Under the pieces are notes generated by a model, which saw nothing but the letters and a program-made list of their open reading frames with translations, was not told the DNA's origin and ran no database searches. Of a stretch of 7,523 bases of DNA, positions 4,824-7,523 are shown one piece after another. This stretch comes from Devosia sp. Lineage in GTDB: Bacteria > Pseudomonadota > Alphaproteobacteria > Rhizobiales > Devosiaceae. Location of the stretch: NCBI GenBank assembly GCA_016793415.1, contig JAEUMC010000003.1, forward strand, positions 1 to 7,523, read 5' to 3'. Position numbers and translations under genes: made by a program. The number at the start of each line of letters is the position of its first letter. The first letter of the stretch is position 1.

Positions 4824-5960
4824 CTATTCCCCGAGCTGGAACCGCTCGAACCGCCCCAGTTCTTCCTCGAGCATCGCCTGGTGCTCGGCGGCGTTGCCCT
4901 TGCCGACCCAGTGCCAGGCCTGGATCAGCACCTTGCCGGCCGCCCGGTCGGTCTTAAGGTCGAGCGCCGCGACGATCTCGTCGCCGGCCAGTACAGGCAG
5001 GGTGAAGTAGCCGAACTTGCGCTTGGCCTTGGGGACATAGGCCTCGAACACGTGGTCGTAGCCGAAGAAGAGGCTGGTGCGGCGGCGCTGGATGGCCAGC
5101 GGGTCGAACGGCGACAGGATATGCACCAGCGGCGGGCCTTCGGGCTCCGGCGTTTCCAATGCCTCGGGCGTCGCGAAGTGCAGCGTCGGGTCGTCGCCGA
5201 TCGTTACCGGCAGCAGCGCCTTCTTGCGCCTCCGGGTCTCGATCTGCGCGGCCAGTTCCGACGTGAAGCGAAGCCTTGGGTGCATCACCGAGGGGCCGCT
5301 GATCAGCCCCTGTGACGTCAGCGCCCGATCCAGCAGGTAGCCATCGATCTGCCGCGTCGTGGCGGCTTTGGGCAGCTTGCCGAAATGCCGCGACATCAGC
5401 TCATAGGTCTTCACCATGCCGTTGCGCTCGGAGATGGTCAGTTCGCCCGAGTAGAAGCCGTATTGCAGCACGCGCTTGGATGGCTTGCGGCTGCCCCAGG
5501 GGTGATCCTTCTCGACCAGCTCGTCGGTGTCGATGTCGCGGATCGAGATGGCACCGTCCTTGCGGATCTGGCGCAGCAGCTTCTTGAGGTCGTTCGGATC
5601 GGCATCGGCGTACCAGCGCATCGGCTCGCTGCGGTGGTGCTTCATCTCGTCGACATAGAATGGCAGGTCGCGCACCGGCACATAGGCCAGCGCATGGGTC
5701 CAGTACTCGAACACCGACTTGTCGACCGATTGAGCGTGGCCGAGGTCGCTGCGCCGATAGTTCGGAATGCGGGTGAACAGGATGTGGTGATGCGCCCGCT
5801 CGATCACATTGATGGTGTCGATCTGCACGTAGCCAAGATGCTCGACCGCCCGGCGCGTGGCTTCGGGCCCGGCGCCGAACGGTTCGCGGCTATCCAGCCG
5901 CTGGGCGTGCAACCAGATGCGGCGGGCCTGGGGCAGGGTGAGGTTGAGCGGCTTTTTCAT
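4824..5960 (-). CDS. Winged-helix DNA glycosylase, YcaQ/AlkX-like (HTH_42 family)
   Basis: This is a 378-residue protein, the normal size for the family once annotated DUF1006. The N-terminal motif YVQIDTINVIERAHHHIL carries Gln46-Ile47-Asp48, the QxD catalytic motif of the YcaQ/AlkX branch (AlkZ has QxQ). It is followed by the conserved FTRIPNY and a YWTHALAYVP segment. A middle winged-helix section follows, and a C-terminal part contains LSPFDPL and a barrel-like end (YFTLPVLAGDEIVAALDLKTDRAAG, then a WHW motif). E. coli YcaQ removes N7-alkylated guanine and unhooks interstrand cross-links; AlkZ protects against azinomycin. The substrate here is presumed, not shown. The start at 5960 fits the family N-terminus, though the upstream Shine-Dalgarno is weak. 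The gene follows a UvrD-like helicase by 44 bases on the same strand, suggesting co-transcription. Confidence 0.88.
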   Translation of the reverse strand: MKKPLNLTLPQARRIWLHAQRLDSREPFGAGPEATRRAVEHLGYVQIDTINVIERAHHHILFTRIPNYRRSDLGHAQSVDKSVFEYWTHALAYVPVRDLPFYVDEMKHHRSEPMRWYADADPNDLKKLLRQIRKDGAISIRDIDTDELVEKDHPWGSRKPSKRVLQYGFYSGELTISERNGMVKTYELMSRHFGKLPKAATTRQIDGYLLDRALTSQGLISGPSVMHPRLRFTSELAAQIETRRRKKALLPVTIGDDPTLHFATPEALETPEPEGPPLVHILSPFDPLAIQRRRTSLFFGYDHVFEAYVPKAKRKFGYFTLPVLAGDEIVAALDLKTDRAAGKVLIQAWHWVGKGNAAEHQAMLEEELGRFERFQLGE

Positions 5961-6004
5961 GCTGACAAGCCTAACGCATCATCCTGCCAGGGCATGTCAG
6001 GCTT

Positions 6005-7522
6005 TCACTTCTTCCACATGGCGAGGAGCCCCGCGCCGACATCGATACGCGGTGCCGCCGGGGCGGCGAGGCCGTTGATCGCCGCCGGCTTCACCGCCGG
6101 CCAGAACATATCGTCGAACAGTGGCAGCATGGCCTTGGTGATGAAGCGGCTGCGCTGCGCATAGACGTGCTTGTCGCCATAGGGCGTCTGCTGGTGCACG
6201 TAAAAGCGCTGCGGCACCATCAGGTGCAGCTCGTCGCGGGCCCGCGTCATCGCCACATAGAGCAGCCGCCGCTCCTCCTCGAGCTCATGGGTCGAGCCGG
6301 TGCCGAGGTCCGACGGGATGGCGCCGTCGACGACGTTCAGCACATGCACGTTCTTCCATTCCTGGCCCTTGGCCGAATGGATGGTGGAGAGGATCAGAAA
6401 ATCCTCGTCGAGCAACGGCACACCGGCCTGGTCGGAGGTGGCGTCGGGCGGATCGAGCGTCAGCTCGGTGATGAAGCGCTCGCGGCTCGGGTAGCCGGCG
6501 GCGATTTGCTCGAGCTGATAGAGGTCCTCCTTCCTCACCTCGGCATCCTCGTACACCGCCTCCATCAGCGGCTCGTACCACATGCGGGCCCGGAGCAGCT
6601 CGGCCGGCCAGCCGCCACCGCCCTTGCCCAGGTGCTCGACCACCTCGAGCAAAGCCGGCCAGCCTTCCGAGCCGCGTGGTGGGGGCGGGGCATTGAGCAG
6701 TTCGACCAGTGGATCGGCGGCCTCGGCCATGCGGTCGAGCACCTTGCCGGCGGCGCCGGGCCCGACGCCCGGCAGCAGCTGCAGCACGCGGAAACCGGCG
6801 ACGCGATCGCGTGGATTGTCGACGAAGCGCAACAGCGCCAGCATGTCCTTGACGTGGGCGCTGTCGAGGAATTTCAGCCCGCCATATTTGACGAACGGAA
6901 TGTTGCGCCGGGTCAGCTCGATCTCGAGTTCGGCCGAATGCGAGGAGGTGCGGAACAGCACGGCCTGCTGCTTCAGGGCCGTGCCGCCCTCGCGGCAGGC
7001 GAGCACACTCTCGACCACGTAGCGGGCCTGGCTCGGCTCATCTTTCACCGTCACCAGCCGCGGCTTCTCGGTGGCCTGCCGCTCGGTCCACAGGTTCTTG
7101 GTGAAGCGCTCCTTGCTCTCGGAGATCACCGCGTTGGCCGCTTCGAGGATCGGCTGGGTGGAACGATAGTTGCGGTCGAGCGTCACCATGCGGGCCGGCG
7201 GGGTGAAGGCGCCGGGAAAATCGAGGATGTTGCGCACCGTCGCGGCGCGGAACGAATAGATCGATTGCGCATCGTCACCCACGACGGTGAGGCCGTCACC
7301 CGCGGGCTTCAGCGCCAAAAGGATCGAGGCCTGCAGCCGGTTGGTGTCCTGGTACTCATCGACCAGCACGTGATCGAAACGCCCGCCGAGATCTGCGGCG
7401 ATGGTCGGCTCGCGCATCATGGCGGCCCAGTAGAGCAGCAGGTCGTCGTAATCGAGCACCTGCTGGCGCTGTTTCGACTCCACATAGGCGGCGAACAGCT
7501 CGCGCAGTTGCGGGCCCCACAT
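6005..7522 (-). CDS. UvrD/Rep-family ATP-dependent DNA helicase, C-terminal part (5' end outside window)
   Basis: 505 residues are visible and the frame runs off the right edge; the Met at 7522 is internal, because the Walker A motif of an SF1 helicase would lie before it. Visible motifs, in residues from 7522: LDYDDLL (23-29); Walker B / motif II LVDEYQDTN (53-61); motif III VVGDDAQSIYSFRAA (80-94); motif IV LDRNYRST (115-122); motif V LSTIHSAKGQEW (378-389); motif VI EEERRLLYVAMTRARDEL (415-432). A glycine/proline-rich stretch at 278-304 (PPPPRGSEG, then GKGGGG) lies in the 2B region and is probably a flexible loop. The C-terminus ends shortly after motif VI without an obvious UvrD-type Tudor domain. 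The enzyme unwinds DNA with ATP in repair or replication restart. It is the upstream partner of the YcaQ-like gene (44-base gap). Which UvrD/PcrA/Rep subgroup it belongs to cannot be set without the N-terminus. Confidence 0.95.
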   Translation of the reverse strand: MWGPQLRELFAAYVESKQRQQVLDYDDLLLYWAAMMREPTIAADLGGRFDHVLVDEYQDTNRLQASILLALKPAGDGLTVVGDDAQSIYSFRAATVRNILDFPGAFTPPARMVTLDRNYRSTQPILEAANAVISESKERFTKNLWTERQATEKPRLVTVKDEPSQARYVVESVLACREGGTALKQQAVLFRTSSHSAELEIELTRRNIPFVKYGGLKFLDSAHVKDMLALLRFVDNPRDRVAGFRVLQLLPGVGPGAAGKVLDRMAEAADPLVELLNAPPPPRGSEGWPALLEVVEHLGKGGGGWPAELLRARMWYEPLMEAVYEDAEVRKEDLYQLEQIAAGYPSRERFITELTLDPPDATSDQAGVPLLDEDFLILSTIHSAKGQEWKNVHVLNVVDGAIPSDLGTGSTHELEEERRLLYVAMTRARDELHLMVPQRFYVHQQTPYGDKHVYAQRSRFITKAMLPLFDDMFWPAVKPAAINGLAAPAAPRIDVGAGLLAMWKK

Positions 7523-7523
7523 G

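Noticed and set aside
4632..5315. 227-codon plus-strand open frame over the REP-like repeat and the YcaQ-like gene
   Set aside because: It starts inside the palindrome and then runs antisense to a clear YcaQ-family gene; it has no ribosome binding site and no domain.
5961..6004. CTGACA / TGTCAG inverted pieces in the gap between helicase and glycosylase genes
   Set aside because: They are short, interrupted and widely spaced, with no T-tract; they do not support a terminator or an operator.

Overview
The window is GC-rich, densely coded bacterial chromosome. It is most consistent with an alphaproteobacterium of the order Hyphomicrobiales (Devosia-like). That placement is an inference from three things: a porin-type FYIPGTETC signature, a 'YLRG' Omp25/Omp31-style outer-membrane barrel, and a textbook CtrA box (TTAA-N7-TTAA). 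No rRNA, tRNA, CRISPR array, insertion sequence or phage gene is visible.

Layout, left to right. (1) 2-523 (+): C-terminal part of a class I SAM-dependent methyltransferase, cut by the window start. (2) 673-2016 (+): complete glmM, phosphoglucosamine mutase, needed for UDP-GlcNAc and hence peptidoglycan and LPS. (3) 2017-2501: a 485-base gene-free stretch holding a 189-base composite palindrome made of three nested hairpins, a four-tract G-quadruplex motif, a direct repeat and a CtrA box. (4) 2502-3254 (+): a secreted outer-membrane beta-barrel protein, followed by a strong intrinsic terminator at 3284-3315. (5) 3322-3768 (-), convergent with it: a small 148-residue protein that joins a porin N-terminal signature to what reads as a YadA-type trimeric-autotransporter anchor. 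This is the most unusual gene here. (6) 3904-4605 (+): a pentapeptide-repeat protein with a Qnr-like C-terminal tail. (7) 4606-4823: a REP-like imperfect palindrome with G-rich arms, between convergent genes. (8) 4824-5960 (-): a YcaQ/AlkX-type winged-helix DNA glycosylase with a QxD motif. (9) 6005-7522 (-): C-terminal 505 residues of a UvrD/Rep-family helicase, running off the right edge.

Three themes emerge. The middle of the window is about the cell envelope (GlmM, the barrel protein, the mini-autotransporter), with a possible cell-cycle input through CtrA. The right-hand minus-strand pair (helicase then glycosylase, 44-base gap) looks like a DNA-repair operon, plausibly for alkylated or cross-linked DNA. 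The two convergent or post-operon gaps hold palindromic repeats that probably act as transcript-end structures and may be genome-wide repeat families. Function calls rest on reading motifs by eye; no database search was possible.
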